Positions 18,675 to 28,287 are shown, numbered from the stretch's first letter. The stretch: 49,640 nt of DNA from Pseudomonadota bacterium (GCA_030691265.1 JAUYET010000045.1:1-49640); one strand, 5' to 3'. Made by a program: numbers and translations. The notes: generated by a model not told the origin, from the letters alone.

Positions 18675-19724
18675 ATGGAAACGCACATCCTGCTCGCCGT
18701 GCTGGCAGTCCTGATCGTCATCGCGTTCGACTTCACCAATGGTTTTCACGATGCCGCCAACATCGTCGCCACGGTGATCGCCTCGCGCGCGATGCAGCCG
18801 ATGCAGGCGGTGATTCTGGTCGGCGTGTTCGAGTTTCTCGGGCCGCTGCTGGGCGGCACGGCGGTGGCCAATACCATCGGCTCGTTCATTCAACTTTCCG
18901 ACCTGCCGCGCGAGGTTTCCCTGACCGTGCTGATAAGCGGTCTGGCCGGGGCGATCTGCTGGAATCTGATCACCTGGCGCAAAGGCATCCCCTCCTCGTC
19001 CTCGCACGCGTTGGTCGGCGGACTGATCGGTTCGATCCTGCTCGCGGTGGACGCCAGCCATGTCGTCTGGGGCTTCGAGCAACTGTTGCGGCATGGCCAT
19101 CTGACCGGCGTCACCAAGGTTTTGCTGGCGCTGGTGCTGTCGCCCATCGTCGGTTTCTGGGTCGGCTTCGGCGTGCATAAATTTTTCAGCCTGGCGTTTC
19201 GTACCGCCACGCCCAAGCTGAACCGGCGTCTGCGCTGGGGGCAATACGTCACCGCCGCCGGACTGGCGTTTGCGCACGGCGCCAACGATGCCCAGAAGAG
19301 CATGGGCATCCTCACGCTGGTGCTGGTGCTGGGCGGTTTCATCCCCGTTTTCGAAGTGCCGTTCTGGGTGGTGCTGACCTGCGCCACCGCGCTGACGCTG
19401 GGCATCATGTCCGGCGGTTGGCGCATCGTGCGCACGCTGGGCTTCGCCATCTACAAGGTGCGCCCGCTGCATGCGCTCAACTCGCAGCTCACCTCCGCCG
19501 CCGTGATTTTTTCCGCTTCGATGGTCGGCGCGCCGGTTTCCACCACCCATGTGGTGGCCACTTCCATCATGGGCATCGGCGCGTCGGAGCGGCCGCGCTC
19601 GGTGCGCTGGGGCAAGGCCGGCGAGATCGCGATGACCTGGATCGTCACCATTCCCGCCTCCGCTTTCATGGGCGCGGTGACCCTCGCCCTGGTTCAAGCC
19701 TTCATCCGCAGGGGACAGCTATGA
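18675..19724 (+). CDS. pit: PiT-family inorganic phosphate transporter
   Basis: A 349-residue multi-spanning inner-membrane protein. The two PiT signature repeats are present: FDFTNGFHDAANIVATVIA near the N-terminus and FAHGANDAQKSMGI in the second half, as expected for the inverted-repeat fold. It should import phosphate (as a metal-phosphate complex) or exchange with protons or sodium. It is coupled to the next gene by an ATGA overlap. Confidence 0.93.
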   Translation: METHILLAVLAVLIVIAFDFTNGFHDAANIVATVIASRAMQPMQAVILVGVFEFLGPLLGGTAVANTIGSFIQLSDLPREVSLTVLISGLAGAICWNLITWRKGIPSSSSHALVGGLIGSILLAVDASHVVWGFEQLLRHGHLTGVTKVLLALVLSPIVGFWVGFGVHKFFSLAFRTATPKLNRRLRWGQYVTAAGLAFAHGANDAQKSMGILTLVLVLGGFIPVFEVPFWVVLTCATALTLGIMSGGWRIVRTLGFAIYKVRPLHALNSQLTSAAVIFSASMVGAPVSTTHVVATSIMGIGASERPRSVRWGKAGEIAMTWIVTIPASAFMGAVTLALVQAFIRRGQL

Positions 19725-20371
19725 CCGTCATGAATGAAAACACCGCTTCCGTCGTGCATCGGGTGATCGACCGCGTCTTCCCGAAAGCGCCGGATTTCTT
19801 CCTGCTCTTGCACCAACAAGCGATGCAGGTTTCGCAGACGGTGAATCTGCTGGTCGATTTCATGGGCACGGGCGATGTCGAGATCGGCAAACACATCAAG
19901 CGTGACGAACATGCCGCCGACACCATCAAGATCAGCAACATCCATACGCTGAATGAAGCGTTCTCCACCCAGATGGATCGCGAGGACATCTACCGCGCGA
20001 TCATGGATCTGGATGCCATCGTCAATTACTGCAAGGACACCGTGAACGAGATGGATATGCTGGGCATCGCGCCGGACCGTTACACCTACGAGATGGCGTC
20101 CGCCTTGCGCGTGGGGTGCTTGGCGATCAGCGCAGGATTCACCCGGCTGGGCGAGAGCCCGGCCGAGGCTGCGCATGATGCGGATGCCGCACGCAAGGCC
20201 GACCGGCATGTGGAAAAACTGTACCGCAAGGCGCTGGCCGAATTGTTCCAGGGCGACGATTACCTGAACATGTTGAAGCGGCGCGAGATTTATCAGCATC
20301 TGGCGCGCGCGGCGGATCGCATGGCGCACTGCGCCAACACCCTGCACGACATCGTGGTGAAAATCAGCTGA
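19721..20371 (+). CDS. DUF47 (PhoU-like) partner of the phosphate transporter
   Basis: A 216-residue, mostly helical PhoU-like protein of the DUF47/TIGR00153 family, which is nearly always next to PiT genes and thought to modulate them. Sequences such as HIKRDEHAADTIK and DREDIYRAIMDLDAIVNYCKDT contain the acidic metal-binding positions of the family. The start is ATG 19721, overlapping the pit stop. Confidence 0.88.
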   Translation: MTVMNENTASVVHRVIDRVFPKAPDFFLLLHQQAMQVSQTVNLLVDFMGTGDVEIGKHIKRDEHAADTIKISNIHTLNEAFSTQMDREDIYRAIMDLDAIVNYCKDTVNEMDMLGIAPDRYTYEMASALRVGCLAISAGFTRLGESPAEAAHDADAARKADRHVEKLYRKALAELFQGDDYLNMLKRREIYQHLARAADRMAHCANTLHDIVVKIS

Positions 20372-20520
20372 TTCCATTCTGTATTTCATGCCTTTCCTGT
20401 CCTGTCTATTTCCTCGCCGGGGCCAACCGCCGGCGCAAACCAGGCGCGCCGCCAACCACCGCGATCAACACGTCATGGACAAAAACAAACACCGGGTAAA
20501 CCGGTTGGATTGACAGCACT

Positions 20521-22137
20521 TTGCCCATCGCCAAACTCACCATTTCCTGGAAAGTTCTGCTCGCCTACGCGCTGGCCAATCTGGCGCTGGATGCGCTGAG
20601 CAATCCGCAAACCGTGTTGCCGCTGGCCCTGGCGCAGTGGACGCCGCCGCCCGGCCTGACGCTGGCTTTTCTGCTGTTGTATGGCCTGCATTACGCGCCG
20701 TTTTTGATCGGGGTCACCTTCCTGGTCGGCTTGCCGCTTTATGGCATGCCGCGAGACTGGTTGCCGGCGCTGTATGCCGCGGGTTTGCTGATGCTGGGGC
20801 TTTGGGCGCTGACGACCTGGCTGTTGCGCGGCCTGCGCATCGACCCGCGCCTGGACACGCAGCGCGACCTGTCCTGGTTTCTGGTCGTCGCAGTCGCGGC
20901 GGCCTGGCTGGATGCCAGCGTGCATGTTTTTTCACGCAGTCCGGAAGCCGCGCCCGATGCCTGGGCCTGGATGGCGGACCTGGTCAACATCTGGGTCGGC
21001 GCGCTGATTCGCATCCTGATCATCACACCGCTGGTGCTCGTGCATGCGGGCGCCCACTGGAGAGGTTGGCGTGGTTGGCGCATATGGAGTTGGCACGCAT
21101 CGCGCGAGATGGTGTTGCAGGCGGCCACGATCGCCCTCGCGCTGTGGATCATCTTCGGCTTCAAGTACACCGACGAATTCAAGTTCTTCTACCTGTTGTT
21201 CCTGCCGATGATCTGGATCGCCATGCGGCATGGCATACAAGGCGCCACGATCGCGCTGGCGGCCAGCCATGTCGGCATCAACGCCATTCTGGACTGGCGC
21301 GGCTCGCATGCCATCACCGTGGTCGAATTCCAGATGTTGATGCTGGGTCTCGCGGTCACCATGCTGTTTCTCGGCATGACCGTGACGGTGCGCCGCGCCA
21401 CCGAAGAGCGCCTGCATCAGCGCGAAGCGGAACTGAACCAGGCCATGCGGCTGGCTGCGGCAGGCGAGATGGCGCAGGCCATCGCGCACGAACTCAACCA
21501 ACCCCTTTCCGCCGTCGCCAACTACGCCCGCGCCAGCCGTTCCATGCTGGCCGACCCGGCCCGACACGGCGCTTTGCTGGCCGATACGCTGGAAAAAATC
21601 GACCGCGAAGCCAATCGCGCCGGCCAGGTCATGCGCCGCTTGCGCGAGTTTTTCCGCGGCGGCGGCCTGCGCAAGGAAACCTTCACTCTGGCCGAGTTGA
21701 TCGAGGAGAGCCTGTCGTATGTGCGACGACGGGGCGAGCGCCACAACATCGTGTTCAAACTCACGCTGGACGAAGCGCTACCCAGCGTTCATGCCGACCG
21801 CGTGCAGATGGGCACCGTGCTGCACAACCTGCTGGCGAATGCCATCGATGCGCTGGCCGCCGGGCGCAACGAAGCGAGCGAAATCGAAATCAGCGCGCAC
21901 GCCCAGGCGGACGCACTGATTCGGGTTTGCGTCACCGATAACGGCGCTGGCGTCAGCAGCGAGATGCAAGACCGGCTGTTCGAATCCTTCGCCACCAGCA
22001 AAGCCGAAGGCATGGGACTGGGACTGGCGATCAGCCGCACCCTGGTGCAGGCGCATGGCGGCGAACTCTGGCTGGCCAACGCCCAGCCGGCCCAATTCTG
22101 CTTCACCCTGCCGATCAAGAGCACAAAGCATGACTGA
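20521..22137 (+). CDS. MASE1-type membrane sensor histidine kinase
   Basis: A 538-residue kinase. Residues 1-290 form about eight membrane segments resembling the MASE1 sensory domain. The kinase core shows the H-box AIAHELNQPLSAV with His323, the N-box LHNLLANAIDAL, G1 VTDNGAGV and G2 GLGLAISRT. The start is a TTG at 20521; no in-frame ATG or GTG exists between there and the upstream stop at 20497. Its stop overlaps the next gene, so the pair is co-translated. The HELNQPL sequence is typical of FixL/TtrS/DctB-type kinases. The signal is unknown. Confidence 0.85.
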   Translation: MPIAKLTISWKVLLAYALANLALDALSNPQTVLPLALAQWTPPPGLTLAFLLLYGLHYAPFLIGVTFLVGLPLYGMPRDWLPALYAAGLLMLGLWALTTWLLRGLRIDPRLDTQRDLSWFLVVAVAAAWLDASVHVFSRSPEAAPDAWAWMADLVNIWVGALIRILIITPLVLVHAGAHWRGWRGWRIWSWHASREMVLQAATIALALWIIFGFKYTDEFKFFYLLFLPMIWIAMRHGIQGATIALAASHVGINAILDWRGSHAITVVEFQMLMLGLAVTMLFLGMTVTVRRATEERLHQREAELNQAMRLAAAGEMAQAIAHELNQPLSAVANYARASRSMLADPARHGALLADTLEKIDREANRAGQVMRRLREFFRGGGLRKETFTLAELIEESLSYVRRRGERHNIVFKLTLDEALPSVHADRVQMGTVLHNLLANAIDALAAGRNEASEIEISAHAQADALIRVCVTDNGAGVSSEMQDRLFESFATSKAEGMGLGLAISRTLVQAHGGELWLANAQPAQFCFTLPIKSTKHD

Positions 22138-22741
22138 ACCCATTGTCACCATCGTCGACGACGACGAAGCCGTGCGCGACTCGTTAGCGCTCCTGCTGAA
22201 CTTTCGCGGCTATCGCACGCGCGCTTTCGCCAGCGCCGAAGCTTGCCTCGAAGCCTGGCGACCGGACTGGCGCGGCTGCCTGCTGCTCGACCTGCGCATG
22301 GGCGGCATGGATGGCCTGGCGCTGCAACAGGCCTTGATGCAACGCGACAGCACGCTGCCCGTCGTCTTTCTCACCGGTCACGGCGACCTCGCCCACGCCC
22401 GCGCCGCACTGAAAAGCGGCGCCGTCGATTTTCTCGAAAAACCGTATGAAGAAGCCGCTTTGCTGGCGGCGGTGAGCGAAGCCATGGAGCGCGATACACG
22501 CGAATATGCCGTGCAGTCCCATGTCGCTGAAATCACCGCACGCATCGAGCGATTGTCAGAGCGCGAACGCCAGGTCATGGACCTGGTCGTCGCCGGCAAA
22601 CCCAACCGCGAAATCGCCGAAGAACTCGGCATCAGCCCGCGCACCGTCGAAGTCTTCAAGGCCCGCATGATGGAAAAGATGCAGGCGCGCAGCGTGCCGG
22701 AACTGGTCAGGATGGCGATGGAGGCCGGCATGCTGAGGTAA
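22130..22741 (+). CDS. FixJ-family response regulator
   Basis: A 203-residue two-domain regulator. The receiver domain has acidic residues VDDDE (9-13), phospho-acceptor Asp54 in LLLDLRMGG and the conserved lysine in FLEKPYEE. A LuxR-type HTH (LSERERQVMDLVVAGKPNREIAEELG, then RTVEVFKARMMEKM) follows. The start is ATG 22130, overlapping the kinase stop by 8 bp. It should act as a transcription factor controlled by the preceding kinase; targets are not identified. Confidence 0.92.
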   Translation: MTEPIVTIVDDDEAVRDSLALLLNFRGYRTRAFASAEACLEAWRPDWRGCLLLDLRMGGMDGLALQQALMQRDSTLPVVFLTGHGDLAHARAALKSGAVDFLEKPYEEAALLAAVSEAMERDTREYAVQSHVAEITARIERLSERERQVMDLVVAGKPNREIAEELGISPRTVEVFKARMMEKMQARSVPELVRMAMEAGMLR

Positions 22742-22767
22742 GGCGCCGAGAAACAATAACTTGACCC

Positions 22768-23124
22768 TGGATTCCTCGGTTGAACACGCCCGAGTGTGCG
22801 GCTGGCGGATCGGCTGCTATGTAGGTTGGGCAAAGCGCAGCGTGCCCAACATTTCACGCCGCGATGTTGGGCACGCTGCGCTTTGCCCAACCTACGAATT
22901 TACGAATCCGGCGTACCCCTTGCGGGTGCAGCGCGGCCAGACGGCCCGCCAGCCCTGCAATCGGGCGCGTAGCCCCCCCCCAAATGGTGCGCGCCCTCGG
23001 ATAAGCAGGGACTTGGCCGCCGTCTTTTGGCGGCTTAGTCCTTCGCTTAGTGGTTTCATCAGGCGCAAACGCCAACATCCATGCCGCCTCGCAAGGACTG
23101 AGGAGCAGTCAACTGAGGAATCCA
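22768..23124. repeat. Structured dispersed repeat with a nested hairpin
   Basis: A 357-bp non-coding unit. Its ends are TGGATTCCTCGGTTGA (22768-22783) and the complement of TGGATTCCTCAGTTGA (23109-23124). Internal arms at about 22787-22816 and 22937-22968 pair over about 30 bp. The loop between them holds a second hairpin (22820-22897, like the one at 20-91) and a copy (22900-22935) of the small repeat also found in mpl and the MCE lipoprotein gene. The same outer unit recurs at 49443-49640 with a different arm sequence that still pairs. The stretch 23125-23219 shows nothing further. Confidence 0.7.
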
Positions 23125-23219
23125 GTCTGAACATTCTGGCTGCCTTGGCGCACGAGCAACGCTGGTTCGCGACCCAGCAGCAGGGCGGAATACAGGGGCA
23201 AGATCACTTGGCAACAACC

Positions 23220-23247
23220 TTGCCAAACGGCGCGGTTGCCTTATAAT
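23220..23247 (+). promoter_or_regulatory. Sigma-70 promoter of tRNA-Arg
   Basis: TTGCCA (23220-23225), a 16-bp spacer and a perfect TATAAT (23242-23247) lie 14 bp before the tRNA. Confidence 0.75.
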
Positions 23248-23261
23248 TCGCGCCTCTTTTA

Positions 23262-23338
23262 GCGCCCGTAGCTCAGTTGGATAGAGTACCTGGCTACGAA
23301 CCAGGGGGTCGTGGGTTCGAATCCTGCCGGGCGCACCA
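23262..23338 (+). tRNA. tRNA-Arg (anticodon ACG)
   Basis: A 77-nt cloverleaf with encoded CCA. Acceptor GCGCCCG pairs with CGGGCGC. The anticodon arm is CCTGG-CTACGAA-CCAGG with ACG at 23296-23298, and the T-arm loop TTCGAAT is standard. The wobble A is normally deaminated to inosine, reading CGU/CGC/CGA. Confidence 0.97.
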
Positions 23339-23347
23339 GAAAAAACA

Positions 23348-23373
23348 ACGGCTTACAGCGATGTAAGCCGTTT
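23348..23373. terminator. Hairpin terminator after tRNA-Arg
   Basis: AACGGCTTAC (23348-23357) pairs perfectly with GTAAGCCGTT (23364-23373). The flank read on the minus strand has six Ts, and the plus-strand flank is only weakly T-rich, so it may work better in the minus direction. Confidence 0.6.
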
Positions 23374-23836
23374 CCATTTGTGGCTTCAGAAGATCAAGCC
23401 GGTTTTGCCCCCACAATTGCCCCCACAGCAAGAAAAGCCCGGCTAGACCCTCTGCGCCAGGCCAACCGCCACGTCTCTGAACGACGCCAAGGCCGCTTCG
23501 AGGTGCATGTAATCGGCCGGGCCGGTGTCGGTGGGGTATTCACGGACCGCGACGCCAATTGCTGCACCGAGGTTGAGCTGCTTCATGTCCTGAATGACCC
23601 AGCCAGCCTGTTCGAGCTTTTGGTCAATCTGCTGGCGTGCTTTGGTTTCTGGTGTCATGCGCGTTGCAACCAATTCGACAGTGCACGGATTCTTCTGGAT
23701 TGCCGCATTGGCTCAATGCTTTGGCGCAAGCACTCGAGGTGAGCCAAACACAAGATGACTACAGGACCAAGATTTATTGAATCATTGTGACCACAACTTT
23801 GGCACAATGCCAGCGGATAGGTCCGACATCGGCGGG
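23374..23836. other. Degraded region behind tRNA-Arg
   Basis: Apart from the hsdR fragment listed separately, no intact gene is seen. Two direct copies of TTGCCCCCACA lie at 23404-23429; such paired G/C-rich repeats are often seen next to tRNA-linked integrase genes (from memory), so this may be the scar of a lost island. The stretch 23674-23836 shows nothing recognisable. Confidence 0.4.
23443..23673 (-). pseudogene. N-terminal remnant of a type I restriction subunit HsdR
   Basis: The first 55 residues (MTPETKARQQIDQKLEQAGW, then NLGAAIGVAVREYPTDTGPADY) match the characteristic N-terminus of HsdR endonuclease subunits, normally about 800-1000 residues. After GPADY the sequence changes to an unrelated 21-residue tail and stops, so more than 90 percent of the gene is missing. 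No hsdM or hsdS is present nearby. Confidence 0.7.
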
Positions 23837-24319
23837 TCATTCCGTCACCCTTACAGGCAAGAACAGCAATAACGGATTATCAGGCGCAGCTTCAAATCCG
23901 AAGCGCCGGTAATAGTCTGCCGCCCGCTCGTTGATGGCATCGACGAACAGGCCGATACCGCCCGCCTCCGTGTAAATGCGGCGCGCCCGGGTCAACGCGT
24001 CCACCAGCAGTAACTCACCCAGACCCTTGCCCTGATATTGTTTATCAACGGCCAGACGCCCCAGCCGCACACCGGGAATGCGACGCGGCAGTTTCTTGCG
24101 CCAGGCTTCCGGCAGGTGGCGGTTTTCGAGCTCGGCCAGGGTCAGCGCGTAATAGCCGCAGATTTGCTCTGGCGCATCCTCGCGCACCGCGACGAAGGAT
24201 TTCGACAGCCCCTTGTCCTGATGCTGGCGGGCAACCTGCCGCAGCCAGTCGTTCAGTTCCTGGCGGCCGCAGTCGAACCCCTGCCGGTCATGGCTCCCAG
24301 TTAAAGGACGTACCTGCAT
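23837..24319 (-). CDS. GNAT acetyltransferase toxin (TacT-like)
   Basis: A 160-residue GNAT protein. The early sequence FDCGRQELNDWLRQVARQ is the hallmark of TacT/AtaT-type toxins. The acetyl-CoA loop lies in VRLGRLAVDKQYQGKGLGELLL (about 81-102), and the late YYRRFGFE motif closes the fold. TacT toxins acetylate aminoacyl-tRNA amino groups and halt translation. It overlaps the antitoxin gene upstream by 32 bp on the same strand. ATG 24319 is the most plausible start. Confidence 0.9.
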   Translation of the reverse strand: MQVRPLTGSHDRQGFDCGRQELNDWLRQVARQHQDKGLSKSFVAVREDAPEQICGYYALTLAELENRHLPEAWRKKLPRRIPGVRLGRLAVDKQYQGKGLGELLLVDALTRARRIYTEAGGIGLFVDAINERAADYYRRFGFEAAPDNPLLLFLPVRVTE

Positions 24320-24602
24320 CGTCTCGCTTGACCTTCTGGTAGCGCTTCATGGCGGCCGTCAACGCGGGCGTCGGCTTGGGCGGGTTTTCCATCAGGTCGA
24401 GCAGCCAGTTCCAGTCGCGGGGCGACAGGCGAATGACCTCTTCCCGCTCGATGACAGCCTGGGCCTCCTTCAGCGCCGCTTGCACCAGAAACTGGTTGAC
24501 CGTGGCGCCGCTCAGTTCAGCGGCGCGGCACAAGGTTTCATAGACCTCGTGGGGGACGCGAGCACCGATGCGGTCTTGCTTGGCAGTGGCGGTTTCCATC
24601 AT
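24288..24602 (-). CDS. DUF1778 (TacA-like) ribbon-helix-helix antitoxin
   Basis: About 104 residues with an N-terminal ribbon-helix-helix (QDRIGARVPHEVYETLCRAAELSG) and a C-terminal tail that should block the GNAT active site. The start is placed at ATG 24602 or 24599, both just behind an AGGTGGAG ribosome site; an in-frame codon at 24620 has no such site. RHH antitoxins repress their own promoter. Confidence 0.88.
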   Translation of the reverse strand: MMETATAKQDRIGARVPHEVYETLCRAAELSGATVNQFLVQAALKEAQAVIEREEVIRLSPRDWNWLLDLMENPPKPTPALTAAMKRYQKVKRDDAGTSFNWEP

Positions 24603-24810
24603 CTCCACCTTTGGAATCACGGGCGGTCAGTGTATTAGTGTCGCCAAAGTGACGCCATATGTTTTCGATGACACAGCTTGGCTTCCCGATCACCCAGCGC
24701 GTTCATGCGGGCGTCTGTTGGCGCGCACCGAAATCCGGGTTTTTGCGTCGTTGCCGCCCTTCGCACAAATCCGGGAAGCCGCGCCAGGACTAGCGTTTCG
24801 GGCAGACGTG

Positions 24811-24837
24811 AAAAAGGCCAGAGCAACGTCTGGCCTT
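24811..24837 (-). terminator. Rho-independent terminator of tRNA-Ala
   Basis: On the minus strand, AAGGCCAGA-cgttgc-TCTGGCCTT with a run of five Ts lies 8 bp after the tRNA 3' end. Confidence 0.85.
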
Positions 24838-24844
24838 GGAAAAG

Positions 24845-24920
<76 letters not shown>

Positions 24921-24952
24921 ACGAAGGGGTCGGAATATAGCAAAAAAGGCAC

Positions 24953-25753
24953 TCAGGGCAAAGGCGGGGCGATCTGCTTGTGGGCGCGCCAGAGCAGCCA
25001 GAGGCCGATCAGGATCATGGGGAGCGATAACCACTGCCCCATGCTGACGACGTAGGACTGTCCGAAGATGCCGGCATCCGGGCTGCGGAAAAACTCGCCC
25101 AGACTGCGAAAAACGCCATAGCCGATCAGGAATGCGCCGGACACAGCGCCGACCGGATGGCGACGCGAGGAGTACCACCACAACAGGACGAAGAACAACA
25201 GCCCTTCCAGTCCGGCTTGATAGAGCTGCGACGGGTGGCGCGGCAGGTCATCGACTTGCGGGAACAGCATCGCCCAAGGCAGCGCGGGATCTGCGGCCCG
25301 GCCCCAGAGTTCGCCGTTGATGAAGTTGCCGATGCGGCCGAACATCAGCCCGAGCGGCACCAGCGGACCGACGAAATCGCCCACTTGCAGGAAGCTGCGG
25401 CCAGTCTTGCGACCGAAGGCCCAGAGCGCAAGCAAGACGCCGATGAGGCCGCCATGGAAGGCCATGCCGCCTTTCCAGATCGCGAGAATTTCGGCCGGAT
25501 TGCTGAGGTAATAACCCGGTTCGTAGAACAGGACCTGGCCGAGACGACCGCCCAACACGACGCCGATGACGCCCCAGAACAGCAGGTCGTCCAGTTCCTG
25601 CACGCTCCAGCGGGTTTCGGGTTGACTGCGGATGCGCTGGCGGCCGAGCAGGATGAAGGCGGCGAAGGCGGCGACGTACATCAGCCCATACCAGTGCACG
25701 GCAAGCGGGCCGATGGCGATGGCGACCGGGTCGAACTGGGGATGGATAAGCAT
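24953..25753 (-). CDS. lgt: Prolipoprotein diacylglyceryl transferase
   Basis: A 266-residue inner-membrane enzyme that transfers diacylglycerol from phosphatidylglycerol to the lipobox cysteine of prolipoproteins. [11 protein letters not shown] and [12 protein letters not shown] are family blocks, and the Lgt signature lies around [18 protein letters not shown]. The start is ATG 25753 ([11 protein letters not shown]); longer frames extend into the ilvD promoter region. It is divergent from ilvD. Confidence 0.95.
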   Translation of the reverse strand: MLIHPQFDPVAIAIGPLAVHWYGLMYVAAFAAFILLGRQRIRSQPETRWSVQELDDLLFWGVIGVVLGGRLGQVLFYEPGYYLSNPAEILAIWKGGMAFHGGLIGVLLALWAFGRKTGRSFLQVGDFVGPLVPLGLMFGRIGNFINGELWGRAADPALPWAMLFPQVDDLPRHPSQLYQAGLEGLLFFVLLWWYSSRRHPVGAVSGAFLIGYGVFRSLGEFFRSPDAGIFGQSYVVSMGQWLSLPMILIGLWLLWRAHKQIAPPLP

Positions 25754-25770
25754 GGGGCGGGCGCCTACGA

Positions 25771-25800
25771 TTGCTGGGCTAAAATGCGACCGATTATAGA
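25771..25800 (+). promoter_or_regulatory. Candidate promoter of ilvD
   Basis: TTGCTG (25771-25776), an 18-bp spacer and TATAGA (25795-25800) lie 18 bp before the ilvD ATG. The short leader has no attenuator-like structure. Confidence 0.45.
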
Positions 25801-25818
25801 GACCCAAGGTTACATCCC

Positions 25819-27672
25819 ATGCCCGAATACCGCTCCCGCACCACCACCCATGGCCGCAACATGGCCGGCGCCCGCGCCTTGTGGCGCGCCACCGGCATGA
25901 AAGATGGCGATTTCGACAAACCGATCATCGCGATTGCCAACTCGTTCACCCAGTTCGTGCCCGGCCATGTGCACCTGAAGGACATGGGCCAACTGGTGGC
26001 GCGCGAGATCGAGGCGGCCGGCGGTGTCGCCAAGGAATTCAACACCATCGCGGTGGACGACGGCATCGCGATGGGCCACGGCGGCATGCTGTATTCGCTG
26101 CCGTCGCGCGACCTGATCGCCGATTCGGTCGAATACATGGTCAACGCGCATTGCGCCGACGCGCTGGTGTGCATTTCCAATTGCGACAAGATCACCCCCG
26201 GCATGTTGATGGCCGCGCTGCGCCTGAACATCCCCACCGTGTTCGTCTCCGGCGGGCCGATGGAAGCCGGCAAGGTGATCTGGGACAGCAAGACGATCAA
26301 GCTGGATCTGGTCGATGCGATGGTGCAGGCCGCCGATGCCAGCCGTTCCGACGCGGAAGTCGAGGCGACCGAACGTTCCGCCTGCCCGACCTGCGGCTCC
26401 TGTTCCGGCATGTTCACCGCCAACTCGATGAACTGCCTGACCGAAGCCCTGGGTTTGAGTCTGCCCGGCAACGGTTCTCTGCTCGCCACCCATGCCGACC
26501 GCAAGGAATTGTTCCTGCACGCCGGCCGCTTGATCGTCGATCTGGCCAAACGCTATTACGAAAAGGACGACGCCTCCGTATTGCCGCGTTCCATCGCCAG
26601 TTTCGAGGCGTTCGAAAACGCGGTATGCCTGGATATCGCGATGGGCGGTTCCACCAATACCGTGTTGCACTTGCTGGCGGCGGCGCATGAAGCCGGCGTC
26701 AACTTCACGATGAAGGACATCGACCGGCTTTCCCGCAAAGTGCCCAACCTGGCCAAGGTGGCGCCGTCCACCCAGCTTTACCACATGGAAGACGTGCATC
26801 GCGCCGGCGGCGTCATGGCCATCCTGGGCGAACTCGACCGCGCCGGTCTGATTCATCGCGACTGCCACACCGTGCACAGCCACACGCTGGGCGGCGCGCT
26901 CTCGGTGTGGGATGTGATGCAAGCGCATGACGTTTCCGTATTCGACTTCTTCAAGGCCGCGCCCGGCGGCGTGCCGACGCAGGTTGCGTTCTCGCAGAAC
27001 CGCCGCTTCCCGGAACTCGACCTGGACCGCGCCAACGGCTGCCTGCGCGACAAGACGCACGCCTATTCGCAAGATGGCGGCCTCGCCGTGCTGTACGGCA
27101 ACCTGGCGCTGGACGGCTGCATCGTGAAGACCGCCGGCGTCGATGAAAGCATCCTCAAGTTCACCGGACCGGCGCGCGTCTTCGAGAGCCAGGATGCGTC
27201 GGTGGCAGCCATCCTGGCCGACCAGATCAAGGCAGGCGACGTGCTGGTGATTCGCTACGAAGGCCCGCGCGGCGGCCCCGGCATGCAGGAAATGCTCTAC
27301 CCGACTTCGTACCTGAAATCGAAGGGACTCGGCAAAGCCTGCGCGCTGATCACCGACGGCCGCTTCTCCGGCGGCACCTCTGGCCTGAGCATCGGCCATG
27401 TCTCGCCGGAAGCGGCGGAAGGCGGCTTGATCGGCCTGGTGCGGGAAGGCGACAGCATCGAGATCGACATCCCCAACCGCGGCATCCGCCTGGCGGTTGC
27501 CGACGCTGAACTGGCGACGCGACGCGCGGCGATGGAAGCGAAAGGCGCGCAAGCCTGGAAACCGGAAAACCGCGAGCGCGCCGTTTCCCCCGCCCTGCGC
27601 GCTTATGCCGCGATGACCACTTCAGCGGCCTTCGGGGCAGTGCGCGATGTTTCGCAAGTGGAACGCAAATAG
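25819..27672 (+). CDS. ilvD: Dihydroxy-acid dehydratase
   Basis: A 617-residue IlvD, the iron-sulfur enzyme that makes the 2-oxo acid precursors of valine, leucine and isoleucine. Cluster cysteines lie in [11 protein letters not shown] (Cys118 and Cys122) and [18 protein letters not shown] (near 192-210). The C-terminal [20 protein letters not shown] block is intact. Length is that of the proteobacterial long form. Confidence 0.97.
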   Translation: MPEYRSRTTTHGRNMAGARALWRATGMKDGDFDKPIIAIANSFTQFVPGHVHLKDMGQLVAREIEAAGGVAKEFNTIAVDDGIAMGHGGMLYSLPSRDLIADSVEYMVNAHCADALVCISNCDKITPGMLMAALRLNIPTVFVSGGPMEAGKVIWDSKTIKLDLVDAMVQAADASRSDAEVEATERSACPTCGSCSGMFTANSMNCLTEALGLSLPGNGSLLATHADRKELFLHAGRLIVDLAKRYYEKDDASVLPRSIASFEAFENAVCLDIAMGGSTNTVLHLLAAAHEAGVNFTMKDIDRLSRKVPNLAKVAPSTQLYHMEDVHRAGGVMAILGELDRAGLIHRDCHTVHSHTLGGALSVWDVMQAHDVSVFDFFKAAPGGVPTQVAFSQNRRFPELDLDRANGCLRDKTHAYSQDGGLAVLYGNLALDGCIVKTAGVDESILKFTGPARVFESQDASVAAILADQIKAGDVLVIRYEGPRGGPGMQEMLYPTSYLKSKGLGKACALITDGRFSGGTSGLSIGHVSPEAAEGGLIGLVREGDSIEIDIPNRGIRLAVADAELATRRAAMEAKGAQAWKPENRERAVSPALRAYAAMTTSAAFGAVRDVSQVERK

Positions 27673-27681
27673 GAGAACAAC

Positions 27682-28275
27682 ATGGGACTGGCGCTGCGTG
27701 ACCCGGAATACCACACCTACGGCGATTACCTGACCTGGCCGGAAGAGGTGCGCTACGAATTGATCGACGGTGAGGCTTACATGATGTCGCCGGCCCCCAC
27801 AGTCAGCCACCAGGACATTGCCGGGGAGGTTTATTACCAACTACGCAACGCCTTGCACGGCAAACCCTGCCGCGCGCTGATTGCCCCGGTGGACGTGCGA
27901 CTCCCGAAGGCAGACGAAGCCGACGATCAAATCGACACCGTTGTGCAACCGGACGTGCTGGTGGTCTGCGACAAAGACAAGGTCAGCGAACGCGGCGTGC
28001 GCGGCGCACCGGACTGGGTGCTGGAAGTACTGTCCCCCTCCACCGCCGGCCATGATCAGGTCAAAAAACTCCGCCTCTACGAGCGCCACGGGGTGCGCGA
28101 ATATTGGCTGGTACATCCGCGCGACAAGGTGTTGACCGTTTACACGCTAAACAACGGCGCATACGGTAGGCCCTATACCCAGGAACTCAGCGGCGAAACC
28201 CCGGTAGGTGTGCTGGAAGGCGTCACCATCCAGTGGGACGAACTCGCCGCCCGTTTGCCGCAACCCGAGTTCTGA
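27682..28275 (+). CDS. Uma2-family (DUF820) putative endonuclease
   Basis: A 197-residue protein with the PD-(D/E)XK-like core of the Uma2 family: RYELIDGEAYMMSPAPTVSHQ, then QPDVLVVCD and PDWVLEVLSPSTAGHD followed by KLRLYERHGVREYWLV. The acidic residues of the active site are present. It is only 9 bp behind ilvD. The cellular role of the family is poorly defined; it is most common in cyanobacteria. Confidence 0.8.
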   Translation: MGLALRDPEYHTYGDYLTWPEEVRYELIDGEAYMMSPAPTVSHQDIAGEVYYQLRNALHGKPCRALIAPVDVRLPKADEADDQIDTVVQPDVLVVCDKDKVSERGVRGAPDWVLEVLSPSTAGHDQVKKLRLYERHGVREYWLVHPRDKVLTVYTLNNGAYGRPYTQELSGETPVGVLEGVTIQWDELAARLPQPEF

Positions 28276-28287
28276 GCCGCCAGCTCC

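Noticed and set aside
22761-23246. 161-codon open frame across the repeat region
   Set aside because: It runs through palindromic repeats shared with other loci and has no ribosome site or family resemblance.
23311-23742. 143-codon frame starting in tRNA-Arg as an integrase
   Set aside because: It begins within the tRNA and shows no catalytic R-H-R-Y residues; only the flanking repeats hint at a lost integrase.
25810-27552. 580-codon open frame on the minus strand
   Set aside because: Antisense to ilvD; composition shows a mirrored frame.
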